Source of the DNA: Brevibacterium sp. 'Marine'
GTDB lineage: Bacteria > Actinomycetota > Actinomycetes > Actinomycetales > Brevibacteriaceae
Assembly: GCF_012844365.1 (NCBI RefSeq)
Contig: NZ_CP051626.1
Span: 2,108,001 to 2,172,000 of the forward strand
Direction: 5' to 3'
Length of the DNA: 64,000 nucleotides
Of this stretch, positions 8,057 to 15,183 are shown in pieces. Position 1 is the stretch's first letter. Each line of letters opens with the position of its first letter. The translations under genes and the position numbers were made by a program. The notes beneath the pieces are model-generated. The model was given only the letters and a program-made list of their open reading frames with translations, searched no databases and was not told the DNA's origin.

Positions 8057-8260
8057 ATGAAACGTCAGCGTCCACGTATGACCTACGAGTTCCGGAAAGT
8101 CTCGTTCTCCCGGGATGTGCCGCGGTCGGTCAGCCTGCAGGAACTCAACGACCAGGCGGAATACGGACAGTGGGAGCTCGCCCGCACCCGCATCTCCGTC
8201 GGCGGAGTCCGCACCGTGTGGCTGCGCCGCAAGATCATGCCGCTGGCGGTCAGCAACTGA
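8057..8260 (+). CDS. DUF5703 family small protein
   Basis: A 67-residue basic protein typical of DUF5703: MTYEFRKVSFSRDVPRS, then an ELNDQAEYGQWELARTRI helix-strand and a terminal VRTVWLRRKIM. The family is widespread in actinobacteria, always as a short single-domain protein, and has no known function. Like its neighbours in the mshC cluster it is leaderless. The transporter gene follows 4 nt after its stop. Confidence 0.88.
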   Translation: MKRQRPRMTYEFRKVSFSRDVPRSVSLQELNDQAEYGQWELARTRISVGGVRTVWLRRKIMPLAVSN

Positions 8261-8264
8261 TCGG

Positions 8265-9290
8265 TTGAGGTCTCCCTCCCTCGTCCCGGTCCTCACCGCC
8301 GGCCTCGTCACGATCGCAGCGGGGGCGGCGATGTCCCTGCAGGGTCGGGCGAACGGGCTGCTCGGTCAGGTGCTCGGCCACGCCGTCTTCGCCGCACTCA
8401 TCTCATTCCTCGTCGGACTCCTCTGCGTCGGCATCGCCTTGGCGGTCTCGGCCCGCTCTCGAGCCTCCGCCCGCCGGCTCTTCGGACTGCTGCGTGACCG
8501 CAGCCTTCCCTGGTGGATGCTCCTCGGGGGCTTGAGCGGCGGGCTCGTCGTCATCGCGCAGGCCACGACCATTCCCCTGCTGGGAGTGGCTATATTTACG
8601 ATGGCCTTCGTCTCCGGTCAGGTCACCGGCGGACTCATCGTCGATTCCACCGAACTGCCGCCGGGAGGGCGACAGCGTCTGAATGTGCTTCGCATCCTCG
8701 GCGTGCTCATCGTGCTCGCGTCTCTGACCTTCGCCGCCGGTGACCGCCTGCATTCGGGTATACCTCTGTGGACTCCCCTGCTTCCGTTCGTCTCCGGGGC
8801 ACTGACCAGTGTGCAGCAGGCGTTCAACGGCCATATCCGTGCCGCCACCGAATCGGCGGTGGTCGCGACCACGGTGAACTTCACCGTCGGTTTCGCAGCA
8901 CTCGGCATCGGCACGGTCGTCCTGCTCATGACCGGCGTTGCCTGGCGCGGATTCCCGACCGCACCGGATCAGTGGTGGACCCTCCTCGGCGGAGCCTTCG
9001 GGGTGGTCTTCATCGCTCTGACCACGGTGACCGTGGCGAGGCTGGGCGTGCTGCTGCTCAGCCTGTTCGCCCTCTTCGGGAATTTGGTCGGGGCACTGGC
9101 ACTCGATGCACTGCTGCCGATTCCCGGCTCCGATGTCACGCTGATCACGGTGCTCAGCGCCGTCGGAGTGCTCGTCGGGATCGTCGTGACCGTGCTGCCG
9201 GTGCCGGTCGGACCGTCATCAGCGGTCAGACTCTCATCAGCGCTCAGGCCCTCATCAGGAAGTCGCCGAGGACCCGCGTCCCGAACTTGA
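8265..9290 (+). CDS. DMT-superfamily transporter, YdcZ (DUF606) type
   Basis: A membrane protein of about 341 residues with roughly ten hydrophobic helices in two similar halves. The first half begins LTAGLVTIAAGAAMSLQGRANGLLG and the second PFVSGALTSVQQAFNGHIRAA. That repeat, with a Q-x2-x-N-x pattern in helix 1 of each half, is the mark of the YdcZ/DUF606 branch of drug/metabolite transporters; the substrate is unknown. The start is uncertain. TTG 8265 keeps the whole first helix, while the next ATG (8331) would cut it. The last 47 bp overlap the 3' end of the convergent M20 gene. Confidence 0.82.
   Translation: MRSPSLVPVLTAGLVTIAAGAAMSLQGRANGLLGQVLGHAVFAALISFLVGLLCVGIALAVSARSRASARRLFGLLRDRSLPWWMLLGGLSGGLVVIAQATTIPLLGVAIFTMAFVSGQVTGGLIVDSTELPPGGRQRLNVLRILGVLIVLASLTFAAGDRLHSGIPLWTPLLPFVSGALTSVQQAFNGHIRAATESAVVATTVNFTVGFAALGIGTVVLLMTGVAWRGFPTAPDQWWTLLGGAFGVVFIALTTVTVARLGVLLLSLFALFGNLVGALALDALLPIPGSDVTLITVLSAVGVLVGIVVTVLPVPVGPSSAVRLSSALRPSSGSRRGPASRT
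9216..9259. repeat. 18-bp tandem repeat spanning the M20 stop codon
   Basis: Two imperfect 18-bp copies (9216-9233 and 9234-9251) and the beginning of a third. Read along the M20 gene they give LMRA-stop, then LMRV-stop, then LM, so the stop codon has been duplicated in frame. In the opposite frame they code the Ser/Leu-rich C-terminus of the YdcZ transporter. Confidence 0.7.
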
Positions 9291-10551
9291 GCGCCGAGAT
9301 CGGCACTCTCTCGTCGACGCCGTGGAACATAGCCGGAAAGTCGAGGTCGCCGGTGAGTTGGAGCGGGGCGAAACCGTAGCCGGTGATGCCGAGTTCGGCC
9401 ATCGACTTGTTGTCCGTGCCCCCGGAGAGAGTGTAGGGCAGGACGTTCGCGCTCGGATCATCGGCGAGGAGGCTCTTGCGCATCTGCGCGACCAGCGGGG
9501 TGTCGAACGGCGACTCGAGGGCCTCGCCCTCATCCTCGGCGGAGATGTCGATGCCCTCTCCCGCGAGTTCCTTGATCTTGAGCATGACGTCCTCATGCTG
9601 ACCCGGCAGAGTCCGGCAGTCGACATAAGCGGTCGCGGTGCCGGGGATGACGTTGTGTTTGTAACCGGCGTCGAGGAATGACGGATTGGAGGTGTTCTGC
9701 AGGGTCGGTGCCACGAACTTCTCGACCGAACCGAGTTCGGCGAGCAGCTGCGGGATCGTCTCTGCCGTGAATTCGATTCCCGTGAGTTCGGAGACGCCTT
9801 CGAGCAGCTTCCGCGTGGCCAGCGGGATCTCCTGGGGCCACGGGTGGTTGCCGATCCGGGTGATGGCTGCGGCAAGACGCGTGACCGGGTTGTCGTCATT
9901 GCGCTGGGATCCGTGTCCGGCTGTGCCGTGGGCGATGAGGTTGAGCCAGGCCAAGCCCTTCTCGGCGGTCTGGATGAGGTAGACGCGCTGCCCGCGGACA
10001 TCCACGGAGTAGCCTCCGACCTCCGAGATCGCCTCGGTGGCTCCGGAGAACAGCTCGGGACGGTTGCGCACCATATGGCGGGCGCCGTAATTGCCTCCGG
10101 CCTCCTCGTCGGCGAAGAAGGCGATCACGAGGTCCCGACGAGGGGTGAGCCCTTGGGCGAGCATGGCACGGACGGAGGCGACGATCATCGCGTCCATGTC
10201 CTTCATGTCCACCGCCCCGCGGCCCCACAGAAGCCCGTCCTTGATGACGCCTTCGAAGGGGTCGACGCTCCAGTCCTCGGCCGCGGCCGGAACGACGTCC
10301 GTGTGGCCGTGGACGACGAGTGCCGGAGCCTCCGGGTCGGAGCCCTTCACACGGGCGACGAGGTTGGCCCTTCCCGGCGACGATTCGACGATTTCGGATT
10401 TCAGGTCCACCTCGGCGAGCCAGAATGCGATGAGTTCGGCCGCCGGCAGCTCCGGGTTCGCTGTGTTCCCGCCCCAGTTCTGGGTGTCGATGCGGATGAG
10501 CTGACGGCACAGTTCGACGACTTCGTCCTCTGCGGCTCTGAAATCAAACAC
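9244..10551 (-). CDS. M20/M25/M40 family metallo-peptidase
   Basis: A 435-residue cytosolic dizinc hydrolase. Zinc and catalytic residues are visible in order: VVHGHTDVVP (His and Asp) near residue 80, GRGAVDMKD (bridging Asp), ADEEAGG (general-base Glu and metal Glu), and FHGVDERVP near the C-terminus (His). The middle part is the lid/dimerisation domain (TAGHGSQRNDDNPVTRL). The family includes dipeptidases, succinyl-diaminopimelate desuccinylase and acylases; the actinobacterial type is annotated as dipeptidase. The GTG at 10551 follows GAGGGGAG; a longer start at 10608 would add 19 non-conserved residues. The 3' end lies in an 18-bp tandem duplication and overlaps the transporter gene. Confidence 0.9.
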   Translation of the reverse strand: MFDFRAAEDEVVELCRQLIRIDTQNWGGNTANPELPAAELIAFWLAEVDLKSEIVESSPGRANLVARVKGSDPEAPALVVHGHTDVVPAAAEDWSVDPFEGVIKDGLLWGRGAVDMKDMDAMIVASVRAMLAQGLTPRRDLVIAFFADEEAGGNYGARHMVRNRPELFSGATEAISEVGGYSVDVRGQRVYLIQTAEKGLAWLNLIAHGTAGHGSQRNDDNPVTRLAAAITRIGNHPWPQEIPLATRKLLEGVSELTGIEFTAETIPQLLAELGSVEKFVAPTLQNTSNPSFLDAGYKHNVIPGTATAYVDCRTLPGQHEDVMLKIKELAGEGIDISAEDEGEALESPFDTPLVAQMRKSLLADDPSANVLPYTLSGGTDNKSMAELGITGYGFAPLQLTGDLDFPAMFHGVDERVPISALKFGTRVLGDFLMRA

Positions 10552-10814
10552 GGGGGCTCCCCTCGGTGGTGGTTCGATCACGCGGCGGTGCTGTGATCGG
10601 TCTGACAATCACCACCGTATCCCACCGGCGGGCGTTCCTGACCGGCCACACGGTGTGTACCAGCGGATCGGCCAGCACACACATTTCGGCCTGCACCCCG
10701 TACCCGCGGGTTCGAAATTCATGCGGGGTGATCTCGATCAGGGCGTGTACACTTTCGACCCGCGGAAGCCGGATGCCCCTGTGCCGCAGACGACTCCGAC
10801 GGCTGAATGCGAAA
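10552..10814. other. Gene-free stretch upstream of the M20 gene
   Basis: About 260 nt between the M20 start and the tRNA terminator hairpin. I see no convincing gene; short open frames here lack ribosome sites. The part nearest the M20 gene should hold its promoter, but no clear -35/-10 pair was recognised. Confidence 0.5.
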
Positions 10815-10844
10815 ATGGCCTCCGGACCGAAATCCGGAGGCCAT
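10815..10844 (-). terminator. Terminator of tRNA-Leu
   Basis: A perfect 12-bp stem (ATGGCCTCCGGA / TCCGGAGGCCAT) with a 6-nt loop, directly 3' of the tRNA on the minus strand and followed by TTTTC. This is the most classical rho-independent terminator in the window. Confidence 0.85.
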
Positions 10845-10854
10845 CTCCTCGTTG

Positions 10855-10942
10855 TGCGCGAAGGGGGACTTGAACCCCCACGCCCGATAAGTTGGGCACT
10901 AGCACCTCAAGCTAGCGCGTCTACCAATTCCGCCACTCGCGC
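10855..10942 (-). tRNA. tRNA-Leu, anticodon GAG
   Basis: An 88-nt class II tRNA on the minus strand. The acceptor stem starts GCGCGAG and pairs with TTCGCGC (one G-T pair) before the discriminator A. The D-loop holds GGAATTGGTAGACGCG. The anticodon stem CTAGC/GCTAG encloses the loop TTGAGGT, giving anticodon GAG. A long variable arm (TGCCCAACTTATCGGGCG) and a T arm GGGGG-TTCAAGT-CCCCC follow. CCA is not encoded. It reads leucine CUC/CUU codons. Confidence 0.97.
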
Positions 10943-10956
10943 TGGCAACAGAGATA

Positions 10957-10984
10957 ACTCTACATGCGCGAAACGGTGTCGCAA
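10957..10984 (-). promoter_or_regulatory. Promoter of tRNA-Leu
   Basis: On the minus strand, TTGCGA (10979-10984) is followed by 16 nt and TAGAGT (10957-10962), ending 14 nt before the first tRNA base. Confidence 0.6.
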
Positions 10985-11026
10985 AATCGAAATCGGCTTT
11001 TGTGACGCACTGCACTTATCAGGCCA

Positions 11027-11878
11027 TCAGTCGAGGTGTGCCACCTGCGACAGGACGTGGGGTTTGCCGTTCTTCAGATCGAAGACGGCCGACTGCGCAG
11101 CCTCGTGGCGACGTCCCTCGGTCAGCGCATAGCCGACCGTGCCGGGCAGCAGTATCGGCTTCGCGAAGGACACATCCCAGCGGTAGGACTCGAGCCGGGG
11201 ATCCATCGCCGCGAACGCCCGAGAGGCGCTGTACATCCCGTGCGCGATCTGCTTCGGGAACCCGAATCCCTTCGCGGCCAGACCGTTGAGGTGGATCGGG
11301 TTGTAGTCACCGGAGACCTTCGCATAGCGCTGGCCGATGATCGGGTCCAGACGCCACACCGCGCTGGGCTGCGGTGCGGTGAACTCGAGGTGCGGAACCT
11401 GTGACTTCGGCTTGGCTCCGGAGAGCTTGCGCCCCTTCGCCAGATACGTGGACACCTCGTCCATCACGGGACGTCCGTCGACCTTCGCCTCGAGCCGAAC
11501 CTCGATCGTCGTGCCCTTCGTGTGCTCGAACGGACCGGCGAGCTCGAGGTGGAAGTCCACAACCTCGCCGAGGCGGGCCTGCGAATGCATGTCGACGCGA
11601 TTGTGGATGTGGACCATCCCCATCATCGGCAGCGGCACCTCGGGGTCGGCCAGCAGCTGCATGCTCAGCGGGAAGCCGAGGATGTGCAGATAGCCGGGGT
11701 GGACGATGTCGTCCAGGCCATGACCGACGACGTGGGCGAATCCCGCATAGGCGACCGGTTCGAGCGGAATGCTGCGATCGATCGCATGCTCCGGCAGCTC
11801 CGGACCGGTGCGCGGGCCCACCGGCAGGGTCTTGAGCAGGGCACGGGCATAGATGGGAAGCATCGAATCCGCCATCAT
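11027..11878 (-). CDS. MaoC-family hydratase (HtdX-like)
   Basis: A 283-residue double hot-dog protein. The C-terminal half has the R-specific hydratase 2 motif YAKVSGDYNPIHLN near residue 183, with the catalytic Asp and His, followed by FPKQIAHGMYS. The N-terminal half is a degenerate hot-dog repeat. It would hydrate or dehydrate enoyl/3-hydroxyacyl thioesters (CoA or ACP). It corresponds to Rv0241c (HtdX), which also follows fabG4. Its start (ATG 11878, or 11875) overlaps the FabG4-like stop, so translation is probably coupled. The operon order is thiolase, FabG4-like, hydratase. Confidence 0.92.
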   Translation of the reverse strand: MMADSMLPIYARALLKTLPVGPRTGPELPEHAIDRSIPLEPVAYAGFAHVVGHGLDDIVHPGYLHILGFPLSMQLLADPEVPLPMMGMVHIHNRVDMHSQARLGEVVDFHLELAGPFEHTKGTTIEVRLEAKVDGRPVMDEVSTYLAKGRKLSGAKPKSQVPHLEFTAPQPSAVWRLDPIIGQRYAKVSGDYNPIHLNGLAAKGFGFPKQIAHGMYSASRAFAAMDPRLESYRWDVSFAKPILLPGTVGYALTEGRRHEAAQSAVFDLKNGKPHVLSQVAHLD

Positions 11879-13227
11879 GCACCCACCATGTTCTGACCGC
11901 AGACACGCAGCGTCTGACCGTTGATGCCGCGGGCGCCGCTGGAGGCGAGGAAGCCGATGGCTTCGGCGACGTCGACCGGCTGTCCGCCCTGCTGCAGGCT
12001 CGAGAGCCGGCGTGCGACCTGCCGTGTGAGGGTGGGCATCTTCGCGGTCATATCCGTTTCGATGAATCCGGGTGCCACCGCGTTGATCGCTCCCCCGCGG
12101 GCGGCGAAGTCCTCCGCCGAGGCGGCAGTGAGCCCGATGACTCCGGCCTTCGAGGTCGCATAGTTCGTCTGACCGCGGTTGCCCGCGATTCCCGAGGTCG
12201 AGGCCAGGGAGACGACCTGGGCGCCGTCGGCGAAGAGTCCCTTCTCCGCGAGATCAGAATTGATCATCGTCTGCGCGGCGATGTTGACGGCGATGACCGA
12301 ATCCCACTTGGCCGCGTCCATGTTCGCCAGCATCTTGTCTCGAGTGATGCCGGCGTTGTGGACGAGGATGTCCACGGGTGCTCCGAGCGCCTCGACGATC
12401 TTGTCCGGGGCGTCTGCTGCGGTGATGTCGAGCTGCAGCGACTTGCCGCCGATCCGGTTCATCACCTGCGCCAGCGCCTGCCCCGCCTGCGGCATGTCCA
12501 CGCCGATGACGTAGGCGCCGTCGCGGGCGAGGTTCTCGGCGATCGCGGCTCCGATCCCGCGTGCGGCACCGGTGACCACGGCTGCGCGTCCGGCCAGCGG
12601 GCCGGCCTCACCGGTGGACATGAACTCGTCCAGACTCAGCCGCTGGCCGGCGTCCGAGGACACCGTGAGGAACTGGCCGGAGACATAGGCAGACTTGCCG
12701 GAGAGCAGGAACCACAGAGCCGCCGTCACCGAGGGTGCGGTGAGGTCGACGCCGTCGAGCAGGATCCCGTTGGCGGTGGCGCCGGCGCGCATCTCGTGGG
12801 CGACCGACCGGGTGAAGCCGGTGATGCCCTGAGTGGTGGCGGCCTGCTCCGGTGTCTGGTTTCGGGCATCCGGTGCCGTCGAAATGGTGATCACTCGACC
12901 ACAGACGGCAAGGGAGCGCAGGGCGGCACCGATCTCGAGGACGACCGGTGACAGGTCGGCCGGGGACTGTGCATCGTCGAGGACGGCGATGACGGCCCGC
13001 AGCTTCTCACCCGTCTGAGCGTTGCGGCGGACCTCGAGTCCGTTCTCCAGCAGCTGATCGGCCAAGCCCTGAGCACCCGGGCCGGTGCCGAGGACGAGGA
13101 CCGGCTTGTTCTCATACGACGCCGGGGTGGAGCCGAAGCGGTTGAGTTCGACCGGCTGCGGCAGACCGAGGGATTTGGCCACCTGCTTCAGCGGTCCGTT
13201 GACGAGGGAGAGATAGGTGTCTTTCAT
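11875..13227 (-). CDS. fabG4: 3-oxoacyl-ACP/CoA reductase, FabG4 type
   Basis: A 450-residue high-molecular-weight FabG. Residues 1-200 form a flavodoxin-like N-terminal domain without intact cofactor motifs. Residues 205-450 are a complete SDR: VVTGAARGIGAAIAENLA for NADH binding, DILVHNAGITRD, a catalytic serine in SLASTSGIAG, and YATSKAG (Tyr-x3-Lys). It reduces 3-oxoacyl thioesters to 3-hydroxyacyl thioesters. It matches Rv0242c (FabG4), flanked by the same hydratase and thiolase genes, so the cluster probably works on medium or long acyl-CoAs. Its start overlaps the thiolase stop by 4 bp. Confidence 0.93.
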   Translation of the reverse strand: MKDTYLSLVNGPLKQVAKSLGLPQPVELNRFGSTPASYENKPVLVLGTGPGAQGLADQLLENGLEVRRNAQTGEKLRAVIAVLDDAQSPADLSPVVLEIGAALRSLAVCGRVITISTAPDARNQTPEQAATTQGITGFTRSVAHEMRAGATANGILLDGVDLTAPSVTAALWFLLSGKSAYVSGQFLTVSSDAGQRLSLDEFMSTGEAGPLAGRAAVVTGAARGIGAAIAENLARDGAYVIGVDMPQAGQALAQVMNRIGGKSLQLDITAADAPDKIVEALGAPVDILVHNAGITRDKMLANMDAAKWDSVIAVNIAAQTMINSDLAEKGLFADGAQVVSLASTSGIAGNRGQTNYATSKAGVIGLTAASAEDFAARGGAINAVAPGFIETDMTAKMPTLTRQVARRLSSLQQGGQPVDVAEAIGFLASSGARGINGQTLRVCGQNMVGA

Positions 13228-14513
13228 GCTGCCTCCACGATCGCGGTGAGTCCCTGTCCGCCTGCGGCGCAGATCGAGACCAGGGAGCGCTTCTTGCCGG
13301 TGGTCTTCAGGTGCTTGGCGGTGCTGGCGATGATCCGTCCGCCGGTGGCGGCGAAGGGGTGGCCGGCGGCCAGGCTCGACCCCAGGGGGTTGAGCTTGTC
13401 GCGGTCGATGGTGCCCAGTGCCGCATCGAGTCCGGCCTTGTCCTTGCAGAACTCTTCGGACTCCCAGGCGGCCAGGTGCGAGAGCACAGTGGAGGCGAAG
13501 GCCTCGTGGATCTCGAAGACATCGAAGTCGTCGAAGGTCAGGCCGTTGCGGGCCAGCAGCCGCGGAACGGCGTAGGCGGGGGCCATGAGCAGCCCTTCGT
13601 CACCGTCGACGAAATCGACGGCGGCGGCTTCGGCATCGACGAGGCGCGCCAGCGGGGTGAAGCCGTGTTCGGCGGCCCAGTCCTCACTGCCCAGCAGCAC
13701 CGAGGATGCGCCGTCGGTCAGCGGAGTCGAGTTGCCGGCGGTCATGGTCGCCTCGGCGGCAAGTTTCCTGCCGAAGACGGGGTTGAGCTTCGCCAGCGCT
13801 TCCACGGTCGAGTCGGCACGCATGTTCGTATCGCGGCTGACCCCGAGGTACGGGGTGGTGAGGTCATCGAAGAAGCCCGAATCCCATGCCGCGGCGAGGT
13901 TCTTATGGGAAGCCACGGCCAGTTCGTCCTGAGCCTGTCGGCTGATGCCCCAGGCCGCGGTGGTGATCGCCTGGTGCTCGCCCATGCTCAAGCCCGTACG
14001 CGGTTCACCCGTGCTCGGAGCCTGCGGCGCGAGGTAGGCGGGGCGAATCTGGGAAGCGATCTTCGCCTTCTGCACCATCGTCTTCGCACGGGTGAGCTCG
14101 AGGAGGATCTCGCGCATCGAATCGTTGATGACGATCGGAGCGTCGGATGTCGAATCCACACCCGAGGCGATTCCGGATTCGATCTGCCCGGCATTGATCT
14201 TGTTGTTGAGGCTGACCACGGCTTCGAGCCCCGTGGCGCAGGCTTGACCGAGATCGAAGGCGGGGGTCGTCGGTGCGAGGGCGGAGCCGAGCACGGCTTC
14301 CCGGGTGAGGTTGAAGTCCTTCGAGTGCTTGAGGACTGCACCTCCGGCGACTTCGCCGATGTTCTCTCCGGCCAGTCCGAAGCGGGCGACGAGCCCGTCG
14401 ATGGCCGAGGTGAGCATATCGAGGTTCGTGGCCTTCGAGTACTGCTTGTTCGAGCGGGCGAAGGGAATTCGGTTGCCGCCGAGGATGACGGCGCGGTTGT
14501 TGGGAGCGGACAT
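13224..14513 (-). CDS. Acetyl-CoA acetyltransferase / thiolase (FadA2-like)
   Basis: A 429-residue thiolase that cleaves or condenses 3-ketoacyl-CoA. The nucleophilic cysteine is in DLGQACATGLEAVVS near residue 92, the histidine in FEIHEAFASTVLSH (HEAFA in place of NEAFA), and the second cysteine in VSICAAGGQG near the end; GHPFAATGGR is the usual C-terminal loop. It is the counterpart of Rv0243 (FadA2). I choose ATG 14513, with GGAGG 5 nt upstream, over a GTG two codons earlier. It is the first gene of the operon and is transcribed divergently from the TetR gene across a palindromic operator. Confidence 0.94.
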   Translation of the reverse strand: MSAPNNRAVILGGNRIPFARSNKQYSKATNLDMLTSAIDGLVARFGLAGENIGEVAGGAVLKHSKDFNLTREAVLGSALAPTTPAFDLGQACATGLEAVVSLNNKINAGQIESGIASGVDSTSDAPIVINDSMREILLELTRAKTMVQKAKIASQIRPAYLAPQAPSTGEPRTGLSMGEHQAITTAAWGISRQAQDELAVASHKNLAAAWDSGFFDDLTTPYLGVSRDTNMRADSTVEALAKLNPVFGRKLAAEATMTAGNSTPLTDGASSVLLGSEDWAAEHGFTPLARLVDAEAAAVDFVDGDEGLLMAPAYAVPRLLARNGLTFDDFDVFEIHEAFASTVLSHLAAWESEEFCKDKAGLDAALGTIDRDKLNPLGSSLAAGHPFAATGGRIIASTAKHLKTTGKKRSLVSICAAGGQGLTAIVEAA

Positions 14514-14543
14514 GTGCACCTCCGGGTGGTTGATTTAGCTGAT

Positions 14544-14568
14544 ACCGACAGTACCTGATACTGTCGGT
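14544..14568. promoter_or_regulatory. Palindromic operator, probably for the TetR regulator
   Basis: A perfect inverted repeat ACCGACAGTA-CCTGA-TACTGTCGGT (10-bp arms, 5-nt spacer) lies between the divergent thiolase operon and the TetR gene, 3 nt before the TetR ATG. TACTGT (14559-14564), inside the right arm, is a likely -10 box 7 nt before that ATG, so binding would block the TetR/acyl-CoA dehydrogenase transcript and probably also the thiolase promoter. Confidence 0.85.
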
Positions 14569-14571
14569 TAC

Positions 14572-15183
14572 ATGAAATCGATCACAGACGGCCGCTCGAC
14601 GAGATGGCAGAAGCATCGCGACGAGCGTCGTCGGGAACTTCTGCGCTCCGTGCGGCTCGTCGTCGACGAGCACGGCGACGGCATGTCGATGGAGCAGATC
14701 TCGGACGCGACCGGGACGTCGAAGTCGGTCCTCTACCGCTATTTCACCGATCGAGCGGGTCTCCAGGCGGCCATGGGCGAATGGGCGATGGGCGTCATCA
14801 TCCGGTCTCTCGATGAGGCCGCGGCCACCTCGGCGAAGGGTGAGGGCTCACCAGCGGCGAAGGAGTCCTTGGCCGCGATGATCCGCGCATTCGTCACGCT
14901 CGCCGCGAATTCCCCGAACGTGTATCGCTTCTGCGACACCGCAGTCAACCGGTTCGCGCCCGAGGAGACCGGCGGTTTCTTCAATTCCATTGCCGGGCAG
15001 CTGGCCGAACGCCTCGGCCTGAGCGGGGACCAGGCTCGGCTGTGGTCGGCCGGAGCGATCGGATTCGTCCGCGCCGCCACCGAGTCCTGGCTGTCCCGAC
15101 CGGACCGGCCCGAGGAATTCGCCACCACCATCACCCATTGGCTCTGGGCAACCCTGCCCGAACAACGAGGAGTAGAACAATGA
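14572..15183 (+). CDS. TetR/AcrR-family transcriptional regulator
   Basis: A 203-residue one-component regulator. The helix-turn-helix at about residues 38-60 reads MSMEQISDATGTSKSVLYRYF. The C-terminal part (residues 70-203) is an all-helical ligand domain with no recognised fingerprint; a fatty acyl-CoA effector fits the setting. It probably represses itself, the co-transcribed acyl-CoA dehydrogenase and the divergent thiolase-FabG4-hydratase operon through the palindrome just upstream. The stop overlaps the next start (ATGA). Confidence 0.93.
   Translation: MKSITDGRSTRWQKHRDERRRELLRSVRLVVDEHGDGMSMEQISDATGTSKSVLYRYFTDRAGLQAAMGEWAMGVIIRSLDEAAATSAKGEGSPAAKESLAAMIRAFVTLAANSPNVYRFCDTAVNRFAPEETGGFFNSIAGQLAERLGLSGDQARLWSAGAIGFVRAATESWLSRPDRPEEFATTITHWLWATLPEQRGVEQ

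Noticed and set aside
10855..10942. Integrated element at tRNA-Leu
   Set aside because: No integrase gene and no repeated tRNA 3' end nearby; the flanking genes are core metabolism.
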